64,000 nucleotides of DNA from Calliopsis andreniformis (lineage: Eukaryota; Arthropoda; Insecta; Hymenoptera; Andrenidae): NCBI RefSeq assembly GCF_051401765.1, contig NW_027480567.1, positions 248,001-312,000 of the forward strand. Direction: 5' to 3'. Under the pieces are notes generated by a model, which was given only the letters and a program-made list of their open reading frames with translations, was not told where the DNA came from and did no database searches. Position numbers and translations under genes: made by a program. Of this stretch, positions 37,569 to 51,500 are shown piece after piece. Each line of letters begins with the position of its first letter. Positions within the stretch are counted from its first letter, which is position 1.

Positions 37569-40253
37569 CCACAGCCATAGCAGCCATAGACATAGCCATA
37601 GCAGCCATAGCCATAGCAATAGCACGCATAGCGATAGCCATAGCAGCCGCAGCCATAGCCATGTCATCCATAGCCATAGCCAAAGCATCCACAGCCATTG
37701 CTGTAGCATCCATAGCCATAGCCATAGCCGTAGCAGCCATAGGCATTGCTATACCAGCCATAGACATAGCAGCCATAGCCATAGCCATAGCCATAGCCAT
37801 AGCAGCAATCGTCATTGCCATAGCAGCCCTAGCAGCCATAGCCATGGCCATAGCAGCCCTAGCCGTAGCCTTAGCAGTAGCCATAGCAGCAATAGCCATA
37901 GCCATAGCAGTAGCCATAGCAGCAAGAGCCATAGCCATAGCAGTAGCTATAGCAGCAATAGCCATTGCTATAGCAGCCATAGCAGCCATAGCCATAGCCA
38001 TAGCAGCCATAGCTATAGCAGTAGCACGCATAGCGGTAGCCATAGCAGCCGCAACCGTAGCCATGTCATCCATAGCCATAGCCAAGGCATCCATAGCCAT
38101 TGCCATAGCATCCATAGCCATAGCCATAGCAGCCATAGCCATAGGCATAGCAGACATCGCCATAGCCATAGCAGCCATAGCCACAGCCATAGCAGCCATA
38201 GCCATAGCTATAGCAGCTATAGTCATAGCCATAGCAGCTTTAGCCATAGCCAAAGTATCCATAGCCATAGCCATAGCAGCCATAGCCATAGCCATAGCAC
38301 GCATAGCGACAGCCATAGCTGCCGTAGCCATAGCCATAGCAGCCATAGCCATAGCCATATCAGCCATAGCCATAGCCAAAGCATCCATACCCATAGCCAT
38401 TGCAGCTATAGCCATAGCCATATCAGACATAGCCATAGCTATAGCGGCCATATCCAAAGCAGCCATAGCCATAGCCATAGCAGCCATAGCCATAGTCATA
38501 GCAGCCATAGCCATAGTAATAGCACGCATACCGATAGCCATAGCAGCCGCAGCCATAGCCATAGCAGCCATAGCCGTAGCCATTGCAGCCATAACGATAG
38601 CCATAGCAGCCGTAGCCATAGCCATAGCCGCCATAGCCATAGCCATAGCCATAGCAGCCATAGCCATAGCCATAGCTATAGCAGACATGGCCATAGCCAC
38701 AGCCATAGCAGACTTAGCCATAGCCGCAGCAGCCGCAGCCATAGCCATAGCCATTGCAGCCATAGCGACAGCCACAGCAGCCACAGCATCCATAGCCACA
38801 GCAGCCATAGTCGTAGCTATAGCAGCCGTAGCCATAGCTAACGCAGACATAGCAATAGCCATAGCAGCCATAGCAGCCATAGCCATAGCCATAGCAGCCA
38901 TAGCCATAGCCATATCAGCCATAGTCATAGCCATATCCATAGCAGCAATAGTCATAGCCATAGCAGCCCTAGCAGCCATAGCCATAGCCATAGCAGTCAT
39001 AGCCATAGCCATAGCAGTACCCATAGCAGCAATAGCCATAGCCATAGCAGCCATAGCAGCCATAGTCATAGCCATAGCAGCCACAGCCATAGCAATAGCA
39101 CGCATAGCGATAGCCATAGCAGGCGCACCCATAGCCATAGCAGCCGTAGCCATAGCCATAGCAGCCACAGCCATAGCCATAGCAGCCGTGGCCATAGACA
39201 TAGCAGCCATAGCCATAGCCACAGCAGCCATCGCCACTTCCATAGCAGCCATAGCCACATCCATAGGAGCCATAGCCTTAGCCATAGCCTTAGCAGCCAT
39301 AGTAATAGCCATAGCAGCCATAGCCATAGCCATAGCAGACATAGCCATAGCCATAGCAGCCACAGCGATAGCCATGGCAGCCGTAGCCATTGCCATAGCC
39401 ATAGCAGCCATAGCTATATCCATAGCAGCCATAGCCATAGCCATAGCCATAGCAGCCATAGACAAGGCCATAGCACGCATAGCCATAGCCATAGCAGCCA
39501 TAGCCATAGCCACAGCAGCCATCGCCACGGCCATAGCAGCCATAGCCATATCCGTAGGAGCCATAGCCTTAGCCATAGCCTTAGCAGCCATAGTAATAGC
39601 CATAGCAGCCATAGGCATAGCCATAGCCATAGCCATAGCCATAGCAGCAATAGCAGTAGCCATAGCAGCCATAACAGGCATAGCTATATCCATAGCAGCC
39701 GTAGCCATAGCCATAGCAGCCATAGCAGCTATAGCCATAGCCATAGCCATAGCAACTATAGCCACAGCCATAGTAGCCACAGCCAAAGCTATAGCAGCGA
39801 TATTCATAGCCATAGCAGCCATAGCAGACATAGCCATAGCCATAGCCATAGCAGCCATAGCCATAGCCGTAGCTATAGCAGCCATTGCCATAGCCACAGC
39901 CATAGCAGACATAGCCATAGCCATAGCTGCCGCAGCCATAGCCATAGCCATTGCAGCCATAGCGATATACACAGCAGCCACAGCATCCATAGCCACAGCA
40001 GCCATAGTCGCAGCTATAGCATCTATAGCCATAGCCAACGCAGACATAGCCATAGCCATAGCAGCCATAGCCATAACCATAGCAGCCATAGCAGCTATAG
40101 CCATAGCCACAGCAGCCATAGCCATAGCCATAGCAGCCATAGCGATTGCCATACCAGCCGTAGCCATAGCCATAGCAGCCATAGATATATCCATAGCAGC
40201 CATAGCCATAGCCATAGCAGCCACAGACATAGCCATAGCCACAGCAGCCAATG
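37569..40253 (+). repeat. HOR unit 5 (2,685 bp)
   Basis: Last full unit of the array. Private changes include GCAGCCACAGCCATAGC near 39,080 and ATAGGCATAGCC near 39,613. At its end the expected CAATGCCACAGCC is replaced by CAATGCCATAGCC and the sequence goes on as copy 2 of the 6.5-kb duplication. Confidence 0.88.
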
Positions 40254-43200
40254 CCATAGCCATAGCAGCTGTAGCCATATCCGTAGCAGCCATAGCCATA
40301 GCTATACCAGCCATAGACATAGCAGCCATAGCCATAGCCATAGCAGCCATAGAGATAGCCATAGCCATAGCCAGAGCCGCCAATGCCATAGCCATAGTAG
40401 CCATAGCCATAGCCATAGCAGACATAGTCATAACCATAGCAGGCATAGCCTTATCCATAGGAGCCATAGCCGTAGCCAAAGCATTAGCAGCCATAGCCAT
40501 AGCTATAGCAGCCACTGCCATAGCAGTCATAGGCATAGCCATAGCAGCCATAGCCATAGCCATAGCAGCCATAGCCATAGCCATAGGAGCCATAGCCATA
40601 ACCATAGCAGGCATAGCCTTATCCATAGGAGTCATAGCCGTAGCCAAAGCATTAGCAGCCATAGCCATAGCTATAGCAGCCACTGCCATAGCAGTCATAG
40701 GCATAGCCATAGCAGCCATAGCCATAGCCACAGCCATAGCAGCCGTAGACATAGCCATAGCAGCCATAGACATAGCCATAGCCGTAGCCACAGCAGCAAA
40801 TGCCATAGCCTTAGCAGATATAGCCATAGCCGTAGCAGCCATAGCCATAGCTATACCAGCCATAGAAATAGCAGCCATAGCCATAGCCATAGCTGCCATA
40901 GTCATAGCCATAGCCATAGCATCCATAGCCATAGCCATAGCATGCATAGCGACAGCCATAGCAACCGTGGCAATAGCCATAACAGCCACAGCCATAGCCA
41001 TAGCCATTGCCATCGCAGCAATAGCCATAGCCATAGCAGCCATAGTCATAGCATTAGCAGCCATAGCCATAGCCATAGCCATAGCCGTAGCCATAGCAGC
41101 AATAGCAATAGCCATAGCAGCCATAACAGCCATAGCTATATCCATAGCAGCCGTAGCCATAGCCACAGCCATAGCAGACATAGACATAGCCATAGCCACA
41201 GTAGCCAATGCCATAGCCATAGCAGTTATAGCCATAGCCGTAGCAGCCATACGCATAGCTATACCAGACATAGACGTAGCATCCGTAGCCGTAGGCATTA
41301 CAGTCATTGTCATAGCCATAGCCATAGCCACAGCAGCCAATGCCATAGCCACAGCAGCCATAGCCATAGCCACAGCCATAGCAGCCATAGACATAGCCAT
41401 AGCAGCCATAGCCATAGCCATAGCAGACACAGCCATATCCATAGCAGGCATAGCCTCATCCATAGGAGCCATAGCCGTAGCCAAAGCATTAGCAGCCATA
41501 GCCATAACTATAGCAGCCATTGCCGTAGCAGCCATAGGCATAGCCATAGCAGCCATAGCCAATGCCATAGCCAGAGCAGCCATAGCCATAGCCACAGCCA
41601 TAGCAGCCATAGACATAGCCATAGCAGCCATAGCCATAGCAATAGCACGCATAGCGATAGCCATAGCAGCCGCAGCCATAGCCATGTCATCCATAGCCAT
41701 AGCCAAAGCATCCATAGCCATTGCCATAGCATCCATAGCCATAGCCATAGCAGCCATAGCCATAGGCATAGCAGCCATCGCCATAGCCATACCCATAGCA
41801 GTTATAGCCATAGCCGTAGCAGCCATAGGCATAGCAATACCAGCCATAGATATAGCAGCCATAGCCGTAGGCATTGCAGCCATTGTCATAGCCATAGCCA
41901 TAGCCACAGCAGCCAATGCCATAGCCTTAGCAGATATAGCCATAGCCGTAGCAGCCATAGGCATAGCCATAGCCATAGCAATAGCAGCAACAGCCATAGC
42001 CATAGCAGCCATAGCAGCCATAGCCATTGCCATAGCAGCCATAGCCGTAGCCATAGCACGCATAGCGACAGCCATAGCAACCGTGGCCATAGCCATAGGA
42101 GCCATATCCATAGCCATAGCCTTAGCAGCCATAGTCACAGCCATAGCAGCCCTAGCCATAGCCATAGCAGCCATTGCCTTAGCTATACCAGCCATAGACA
42201 TAGCAGCCATAGCCATATCAGCCATAGCCATAACCATAGCCTTAGCAGCCATAGCCATAGCCATAGCATCCATAGCCATAGCCATAGCCATAGCAGCCAT
42301 AGCTATAACCACAGCAGCCATAGTCATAGCTGCCATAGCAATAGCCATAGCCATAGCAGCCATAGTCATTGCCACAGCCACAGCAGCCAATGCAATAGCC
42401 GTAGCAGCTATAGCCATAGCCGTAGCAGCCACAGCCATAGCTATACCAGCCATAGACATAGCAGCCATAGCCATAGCCATAGCTGCCATAGTCATAGCCA
42501 TAGCCATAACAGCCTTAGCCACAGCCATAGAAGCCATTGTCATAGCAATAGCAGCCATAGCCATAGCTATAGCAGCCATAGCCATAGCAGCCATAGCCAT
42601 AGCCATATCTGTCATAGCCATAGCCAACGCATCCATACCCATAGCCATAGCAGCTATAGCCATAGCCATATCAGCCATAGCCATAGCTATAGCAGCCATA
42701 GCCAAAGCAGCCATAGCCATAGCCATAGCAGCCATAGCCATAGCCGTAGCAGCCATAGCTACAGCAATAGCACGCATAGCGGTAGCCATAGCAGCCGCAG
42801 CCATAGCCATAGCAGCCGTAGCCATAGCAGCCATAGCCATAGCCACAGCAGCCATAGCCGTAGCCATCGCAGGCATAGCCATAGTCAGAACCATAGCCAT
42901 AGCAGCAATAGCAATAGCCATAGCAGCCATAGCAGCCATAGCCATAGCCATAGCAGCCATAGTCATAGCCACAGCACGCATAGCGACAGCCAAAGCAGCC
43001 AAAGCCATAGCCATAGCCGTAGCCACAGCAGCAATAGCAATAGCCATAGCAGCCACAGTCATAGCCATAGCACTAGCAATAGCAGCAATAGCCATAGCCA
43101 TAGCAGCCATAGGAGCCATAGCCATAGCAGCCATAACAGCCATAGCTATATCCATAGCAGCCGTAGCCATAGCCATAGCCGCCATAGCAGCTATAGCCAT

Positions 43201-46200
43201 AGCCATAGCCATAGCAACTATTGCCACAGCCATAGTAGCCACAGCCAAAGCTATAGCAGCGATATTCATAGCCATAGCAGCCGTAGCCATAGCAGCCATA
43301 GCCATAGCCACAGCAGCCATAGCCGTAGCCATCGCAGGCATAGCCATAGTCAGAACCATAGCCATAGCAGCCATAGCCATAGCCATAGCAGCCATAGCTA
43401 CAGCAATAGCACGCATAGCGACAGCCATAGCTGCCGTAGCCATAGCCATAGCAGCCATAGCCATAGCCATATCAGCCATTGCCATAGCCAAAGCATCCAT
43501 ACCCATAGCCATAGCAGCTATAGCCATAGCCATATCAGCCATAGCCATAGCTATAGCAGCCATATCCAAAGCAGCCATAGCCATAGCAGCCATAGGCATA
43601 GCCATAGTAGCCATAGCCATAGCAATAGCACGCATAGCGACAGCCATAGCAGCCGCAGCCATAGCCATAGCAGCCGTAGCCATAGCAGTAATAGCAATAG
43701 CCATAGCAGCCATAGCAGCCATAGCGATAGCCATAGCAGCCATAGTCATACCCATAGCACGCATAGCGACAGCCATAGCAGCAGTAGCCGTAGCCATAGC
43801 AGCCATAGCCATAGCCATATCAGCCATAGCCATCGCCAAAGCATCCATAGCCATAGCCATGGCAGCTATAGCCATAGCCATATCAAGCATAGCCATAGCT
43901 ATAGCAGCCATAGCCAAAGCAGCCATAGCCATAGCCATAGCAGCCATAGCCATAGCCATAGCAGCCATAGCCATAGCCATAGGAGCCATAGCCATAACCA
44001 TAGCAGGCATAGCCTTATCCATAGGAGCCATAGCCGTAGCCAAAGCATTAGCAGCCATAGCCATAGCTATAGCAGCCACTGCCATAGCAGTCATAGGCAT
44101 AGCCATTGCAGCCATAGGCATAGCCACAGCCATAGCAGCCGTAGACATAGCCATAGCAGCCATAGACATAGCCATAGCCATAGCCAGAGCAGCCAATGCC
44201 ATAGCCATAGTAGCCATAGCCATAGCCATAGCAGACATAGTCATAACCATAGCAGGCATAGCCTTATCCATAGGAGCCATAGCCGTAGCCAAAGCATTAG
44301 CAGCCATAGCCATAACTATAGCAGCCATTGCCATAGCAGCAATAGGCATAGCCATAGCAGCCATAGCCATAACTATAGCAGCCATTGCCGTAGCAGCCAT
44401 AGGCATAGCCATAGCAGCCATAGCCATAGCCATACGAGCCATAGCCAATGCCATAGCCAGAGCAGCCATAGCCATAGCCACAGCCATAGCAGCCGTAGAC
44501 GTAGCCATAGCAGCCATAGCCATAGCAATAGCACGCATAGCGATAGCCATAGCAGCCGCAGCCATAGCCATGTCATCCATAGCCATAGTCAAAGCATCCA
44601 TAGCCATTGCCATAGCATCCATAGCCATAGCCATAGCAGCCATAGCCATAGGCATAGCAGCCATCGCCATAGCCATAGCCATAGAAGCCATAGCCATAGC
44701 CATATCAGCCATAGCCATAGCCACACCAGCCATAGCCATAGCCACAGCCATAGCAGCCATAGACATAGCCATAGCAGCCATAGCCATAGCAATAGCACGC
44801 ATAGCGATAGCCATAGCAGCCGCAGCCATAGCCATGTCATCCATAGCCATAGCCAAAGCATCCACAGCCATTGCTGTAGCATCCATAGCCATAGCCATAG
44901 CCGTAGCAGCCATAGGCATTGCTATACCAGCCATAGACATAGCAGCCATAGCCATAGCCATAGCCATAGCCATAGCAGCAATCGTCATTGCCATAGCAGC
45001 CCTAGCAGCCATAGCCATGGCCATAGCAGCCCTAGCCGTAGCCTTAGCAGTAGCCATAGCAGCAATAGCCATAGCCATAGCAGTAGCCATAGCAGCAAGA
45101 GCCATAGCCATAGCAGTAGCTATAGCAGCAATAGCCATTGCTATAGCAGCCATAGCAGCCATAGCCATAGCCATAGCAGCCATAGCTATAGCAGTAGCAC
45201 GCATAGCGGTAGCCATAGCAGCCGCAACCGTAGCCATGTCATCCATAGCCATAGCCAAGGCATCCATAGCCATTGCCATAGCATCCATAGCCATAGCCAT
45301 AGCAGCCATAGCCATAGGCATAGCAGACATCGCCATAGCCATAGCAGCCATAGCCACAGCCATAGCAGCCATAGCCATAGCTATAGCAGCTATAGTCATA
45401 GCCATAGCAGCTTTAGCCATAGCCAAAGTATCCATAGCCATAGCCATAGCAGCCATAGCCATAGCCATAGCACGCATAGCGACAGCCATAGCTGCCGTAG
45501 CCATAGCCATAGTAGCCATAGCCATAGCCATATCAGCCATAGCCATAGCCAAAGCATCCATACCCATAGCCATTGCAGCTATAGCCATAGCCATATCAGA
45601 CATAGCCATAGCTATAGCGGCCATATCCAAAGCAGCCATAGCCATAGCCATAGCAGCCATAGCCATAGTCATAGCAGCCATAGCCATAGTAATAGCACGC
45701 ATACCGATAGCCATAGCAGCCGCAGCCATAGCCATAGCAGCCATAGCCGTAGCCATTGCAGCCATAACGATAGCCATAGCAGCCGTAGCCATAGCCATAG
45801 CCGCCATAGCCATAGCCATAGCCATAGCAGCCATAGCCATAGCCATAGCTATAGCAGACATGGCCATAGCCACAGCCATAGCAGACTTAGCCATAGCCGC
45901 AGCAGCCGCATCCATAGCCATAGCCATTGCAGCCATAGCGACAGCCATAGCAGCCACAGCATCCATAGCCACAGCAGCCATAGTCGTAGCTATAGCAGCC
46001 GTAGCCATAGCTAACGCAGACATAGCAATAGCCATAGCAGCCATAGCAGCCATAGCCATAGCCATAGCAGCCATAGCCATAGCCATATCAGCCATAGTCA
46101 TAGCCATATCCATAGCAGCAATAGTCATAGCCATAGCAGCCCTAGCAGCCATAGCCATAGCCATAGCAGTCATAGCCATAGCCATAGCAGTACCCATAGC

Positions 46201-46759
46201 AGCAATAGCCATAGCCATAGCAGCCATAGCAGCCATAGTCATAGCCATAGCAGCCATAGCCATAGCAATAGCACGCATAGCGATAGCCATAGCAGGCGCA
46301 CCCATAGCCATAGCAGCCGTAGCCATAGCCATAGCAGCCACAGCCATAGCCATAGCAGCCGTGGCCATAGACATAGCAGCCATAGCCATAGCCACAGCAG
46401 CCATCGCCACTTCCATAGCAGCCATAGCCACATCCATAGGAGCCATAGCCTTAGCCATAGCCTTAGCAGCCATAGTAATAGCCATAGCAGCCATAGCCAT
46501 AGCCATAGCAGACATAGCCATAGCCATAGCAGCCACAGCGATAGCCATGGCAGCCGTAGCCATTGCCATAGCCATAGCAGCCATAGCTATATCCATAGCA
46601 GCCATAGCCATAGCCATAGCCATAGCAGCCATAGACAAGGCCATAGCACGCATAGCCATAGCCATAGCAGCCATAGCCATAGCCACAGCAGCCATCGCCA
46701 CGGCCATAGCAGCCATAGCCATATCCGTAGGAGCCATAGCCTTAGCCATAGCCTTAGCA
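40251..46759 (+). repeat. 6.5-kb segmental duplication, copy 2
   Basis: This is the counterpart of 22,140-28,777. It takes over exactly where the fifth 2,685-bp unit ends, at CAGCAGCCAATGCC. It has an extra 81 bases near 41,040-41,120 (with GCATTAGCAGCC and GCAGCAATAGCAATAGCC) and lacks the 210-base insertion. At 43,880 it reads CCATATCAAGC where copy 1 reads CCATATAAAGC. A sixth, partial HOR unit at about 44.74-46.76 kb is included in it. Similarity ends at CCTTAGCAACCATAGTC. Confidence 0.85.
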
Positions 46760-47440
46760 ACCATAGTCATAGCATTAGCAACCATAGCCATAGCCATAGC
46801 ACGCATAGCAACAGCCATAGCAGCCGTAGCCATAGCCATAGCAGCCATAGCCATAGCCATATCTGTCATAGCCATAGCCAACGCATCCATACCCATAGCC
46901 ACAGCAGCTATAGCCATAGCCATATCAGCCATAGCCATAGCTATAGCAGCCATAGCCAAAGCAGCCATAGCCATAGCCATAGCAGTCATAGCCATAGCCA
47001 CAGCAGCCATAGCTACAGCAATAGCACGCATAGCGATAGCCATAGCAGCCGCAGCAATAGCCATAGCAGCCGTAGCCATAGCAGCCATAGCCATAGCCAT
47101 AGCAGCCATAGCCGTAGCCATCGCAGGCACAGCCATAGTCAGAACCATTGCCATAGCAGCAATAGCAATAGCCATAGCAGCCATAGCAGCCATAGCCATA
47201 GCCATAGCAGCCATCGTCATAGCCATAGCACGCATAGCGACAGCCAAAGCAGCCAAAGCCATAGCCATAGCCGTAGCCACAGCAGCAATAGCCATAGCCA
47301 TAGCAGCCATAGCAGCCATAGCCATAGCCATAGCAGCCATAGCCATAGCCATAGCAGCCATAGCCGTAGCCACCGCAGCCATAGCCATAGCCATAGCCAT
47401 AGCCATAGCCATAGCAGCAATAGCAATAGCCATAGCAGCC
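46760..47440 (+). repeat. Linker with a third copy of the CATATCTGTCATAGCC module
   Basis: After the 6.5-kb copy ends, a module with CATATCTGTCATAGCC and CCAACGCATCCATACCC (about 46,858) matches 24,414 and 42,606. It carries private changes (GCCACCGCAGCC, GCAGGCACAGCC). It ends in the GCAATAACAGGCATAGC-like junction seen at the end of each HOR unit, near 47,440. Confidence 0.65.
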
Positions 47441-48554
47441 ATAACAGGCATAGCTATATCCATAGCAGCCGTAGCCATAGCCATAGCAGCCATAGCAGCT
47501 ATAGCCATAGCCATAGCCATAGCAACTATAGCCACAGCCATAGTAGCCACAGCCAAAGCTATAGCAGCGATATTCATAGCCATAGCAGCCATAGCAGACA
47601 TAGCCATAGCCATAGCCATAGCAGCCATAGCCATAGCCGTAGCTATAGCAGCCATTGCCATAGCCACAGCCATAGCAGACATAGCCATAGCCATAGCTGC
47701 CGCAGCCATAGACATAGCCATTGCAGCCATAGCGATATACACAGCAGCCACAGCATCCATAGCCACAGCAGCCATAGTCGCAGCTATAGCATCTATAGCC
47801 ATAGCCAACGCAGACATAGCCATAGCCATAGCAGCCATAGCCATAACCATAGCAGCCATAGCAGCTATAGCCATAGCCACAGCAGCCATAGCCATAGCCA
47901 TAGCAGCCATAGCGATTGCCATACCAGCCGTAGCCATAGCCATAGCAGCCATAGATATATCCATAGCAGCCATAGCCATAGCCATAGCAGCCACAGACAT
48001 AGCCATAGCCACAGCAGCCAATGCCATAGCCATAGCAGCTGTAGCCATATCCGTAGCAGCCATAGCCATAGCTATACCAGCCATAGACATAGCAGCCATA
48101 GCCATAGCCATAGCAGCCATAGCCATAGCCATAGCAGCCATAGAGATAGCCATAGCCATAGCCAGAGCCGCCAATGCCATAGCCATAGTAGCCATAGCCA
48201 TAGCCATAGCAGACATAGTCATAACCATAGCAGGCATAGCCTTATCCATAGGAGCCATAGCCGTAGCCAAAGCATTAGCAGCCATAGCCATAGCTATAGC
48301 AGCCACTGCCATAGCAGTCATAGGCATAGCCATAGCAGCCATAGCCATAGCCATAGCAGCCATAGCCATAGCCATAGGAGCCATAGCCATAACCATAGCA
48401 GGCATAGCCTTATCCATAGGAGCCATAGCCGTAGCCAAAGCATTAGCAGCCATAGCCTTAGCTATAGCAGCCACTGCCATAGCAGTCATAGGCATAGCCA
48501 TAGCAGCCATAGCCATAGCCACAGCCATAGCAGCCGTAGACATAGCCATAGCAG

Positions 48555-51500
48555 CCATAGACATAGCCATAGCCATAGCCACAGCAGCAAATGCCATAGC
48601 CTTAGCAGATATAGCCATAGCCGTAGCAGCCATAGCCATAGCTATACCAGCCATAGAAATAGCAGCCATAGCCATAGCCATAGCTGCCATAGTCATAGCC
48701 ATAGCCATAGCATCCATAGCCATAGCCATAGCATGCATAGCGACAGCCATAGCAACCGTGGCAATAGCCATAACAGCCACAGCCATAGCCATAGCCATTG
48801 CCATCGCAGCAATAGCCATAGCCATAGCAGCCATAGTCATAGCATTAGCAGCCATAGCCATAGCCATAGCCATAGCCGTAGCCATAGCAGCAATAGCAAT
48901 AGCCATAGCAGCCATAACAGCCATAGCTATATCCATAGCAGCCGTAGCCATAGCCACAGCCATAGCAGACATAGACATAGCCATAGCCACAGTAGCCAAT
49001 GCCATAGCCATAGCAGATATAGCCATAGCCGTAGCAGCCATACGCATAGCTATACCAGACATAGACGTAGCATCCATAGCCGTAGGCATTACAGTCATTG
49101 TCATAGCCATAGCCATAGCCACAGCAGCCAGTGCCATAGCCACAGCAGCCATAGCCATAGCCACAGCCATAGCAGCCATAGACATAGCCATAGCAGCCAT
49201 AGCCATAGCCATAGCAGACACAGCCATAACCATAGCAGGCATAGCCTTATCCATAGGAGCCATAGCCGTAGCCAAAGCATTAGCAGCCATAGCCATAACT
49301 ATAGCAGCCATTGCCATAGCAGCCATAGGCATAGCCATAGCAGCCATAGCCAATGCCATAGCCAGAGCAGCCATAGCCATAGCCACAGCCATAGCAGCCA
49401 TAGACATAGCCATAGCAGCCATAGCCATAGCAATAGCACGCATAGCGATAGCCATAGCAGCCGCAGCCATAGCCATGTCATCCATAGCCATAGCCAAAGC
49501 ATCCATAGCCATTGCCATAGCATCCATAGCCATAGCCATAGCAGCCATAGCCATAGGCATAGCAGCCATCGCCATAGCCATAGCCATAGCAGTTATAGCC
49601 ATAGCCGTAGCAGCCATAGGCATAGCAATACCAGCCATAGATATAGCAGCCATAGCCGTAGGCATTGCAGCCATTGTCATAGCCATAGCCATAGCCACAG
49701 CAGCCAATGCCATAGCCTTAGCAGACATAGCCATAGCCGCAGCAGCCATAGGCATAGCCATAGCCATAGCAATAGCAGCAACAGCCATAGCCATAGCAGC
49801 CATAGCAGCCATAGCCATTGCCATAGCAGCCATAGCCGTAGCCATAGCACGCATAGCGACAGCCATAGCAACCGTGGCCATAGCCATAGGAGCCATATCC
49901 ATAGCCATAGCCTTAGCAGCCATAGTCACAGCCATAGCAGCCCTAGCCATAGCCATAGCAGCCATTGCCTTAGCTATACCAGCCATAGGCATAGCAGCCA
50001 TAGCCATATCAGCCATAGCCATAACCATAGCCTTAGCAGCCATAGCCATAGCCATAGCATCCATAGCCATAGCCATAGCCATAGCAGCCATAGCTATAAC
50101 CACAGCAGCCATAGTCATAGCTGCCATAGCAATAGCCATAGCCATAGCAGCCATAGTCATTGCCACAGCCACAGCAGCCAATGCAATAGCCGTAGCAGCT
50201 ATAGCCATAGCCGTAGCAGCCACAGCCATAGCTATACCAGCCATAGACATAGCAGCCATAGCCATAGCCATAGCTGCCATAGTCATAGCCATAGCCATAA
50301 CAGCCTTAGCCACAGCCATAGAAGCCATTGTCATAGCAATAGCAGCCATAGACATAGCCATAGCCATAGCCACAGCAGCAAATGCCATAGCCTTAGCAGA
50401 TATAGCCATAGCCGTAGCAGCCATAGCCATAGCTATACCAGCCATAGAAATAGCAGCCATAGCCATAGCCATAGCTGCCATAGTCATAGCCATAGCCATA
50501 GCATCCATAGCCATAGCCATAGCATGCATAGCGACAGCCATAGCAACCGTGGCAATAGCCATAACAGCCACAGCCATAGCCATAGCCATTGCCATCGCAG
50601 CAATAGCCATAGCCATAGCAGCCATAGTCATAGCATTAGCAGCCATAGCCATAGCCATAGCCATAGCCGTAGCCATAGCAGCAATAGCAATAGCCATAGC
50701 AGCCATAACAGCCATAGCTATATCCATAGCAGCCGTAGCCATAGCCACAGCCATAGCAGACATAGACATAGCCATAGCCACAGTAGCCAATGCCATAGCC
50801 ATAGCAGATATAGCCATAGCCGTAGCAGCCATACGCATAGCTATACCAGACATAGACGTAGCATCCATAGCCGTAGGCATTACAGTCATTGTCATAGCCA
50901 TAGCCATAGCCACAGCAGCCAATGCCATAGCCACAGCAGCCATAGCCATAGCCACAGCCATAGCAGCCATAGACATAGCCATAGCAGCCATAGCCATAGC
51001 CATAGCAGACACAGCCATAACCATAGCAGGCATAGCCTTATCCATAGGAGCCATAGCCGTAGCCAAAGCATTAGCAGCCATAGCCATAACTATAGCAGCC
51101 ATTGCCATAGCAGCCATAGGCATAGCCATAGCAGCCATAGCCAATGCCATAGCCAGAGCAGCCATAGCCATAGCCACAGCCATAGCAGCCATAGACATAG
51201 CCATAGCAGCCATAGCCATAGCAATAGCACGCATAGCGATAGCCATAGCAGCCGCAGCCATATCCATGTCATCCATAGCCATAGCCAAAGCATCCATAGC
51301 CATTGCCATAGCATCCATAGCCATAGCCATAGCAGCCATAGCCATAGGCATAGCAGCCATCGCCATAGCCATAGCCATAGCAGTTATAGCCATAGCCGTA
51401 GCAGCCATAGGCATAGCAATACCAGCCATAGATATAGCAGCCATAGCCGTAGGCATTGCAGCCATTGTCATAGCCATAGCCATAGCCACAGCAGCCAATG

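Larger units (their letters stand above)
26550..40253 (+). repeat. Higher-order repeat, five tandem copies of a 2,685-bp unit
   Basis: The marker CCATTGCTGTAGCATCC occurs at 26,676, 29,571, 32,256, 35,010 and 37,695, giving spacings of 2,895, 2,685, 2,754 and 2,685. With those unit lengths the five units exactly fill 26,550-40,253 (13,704 bases). Units 2, 4 and 5 are 2,685 bases long and look almost identical by eye. Rare differences include CCACAGCAAAAGC at 37,096 in unit 4, against CCACAGCCAAAGC in the others, and an ATAGGCATAGCC/ATAGACATAGCC change near 39,613 in unit 5. The unit period is a multiple of three. Each unit is itself a mosaic of the modules seen singly at 16.9-22.1 kb. Confidence 0.92.
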
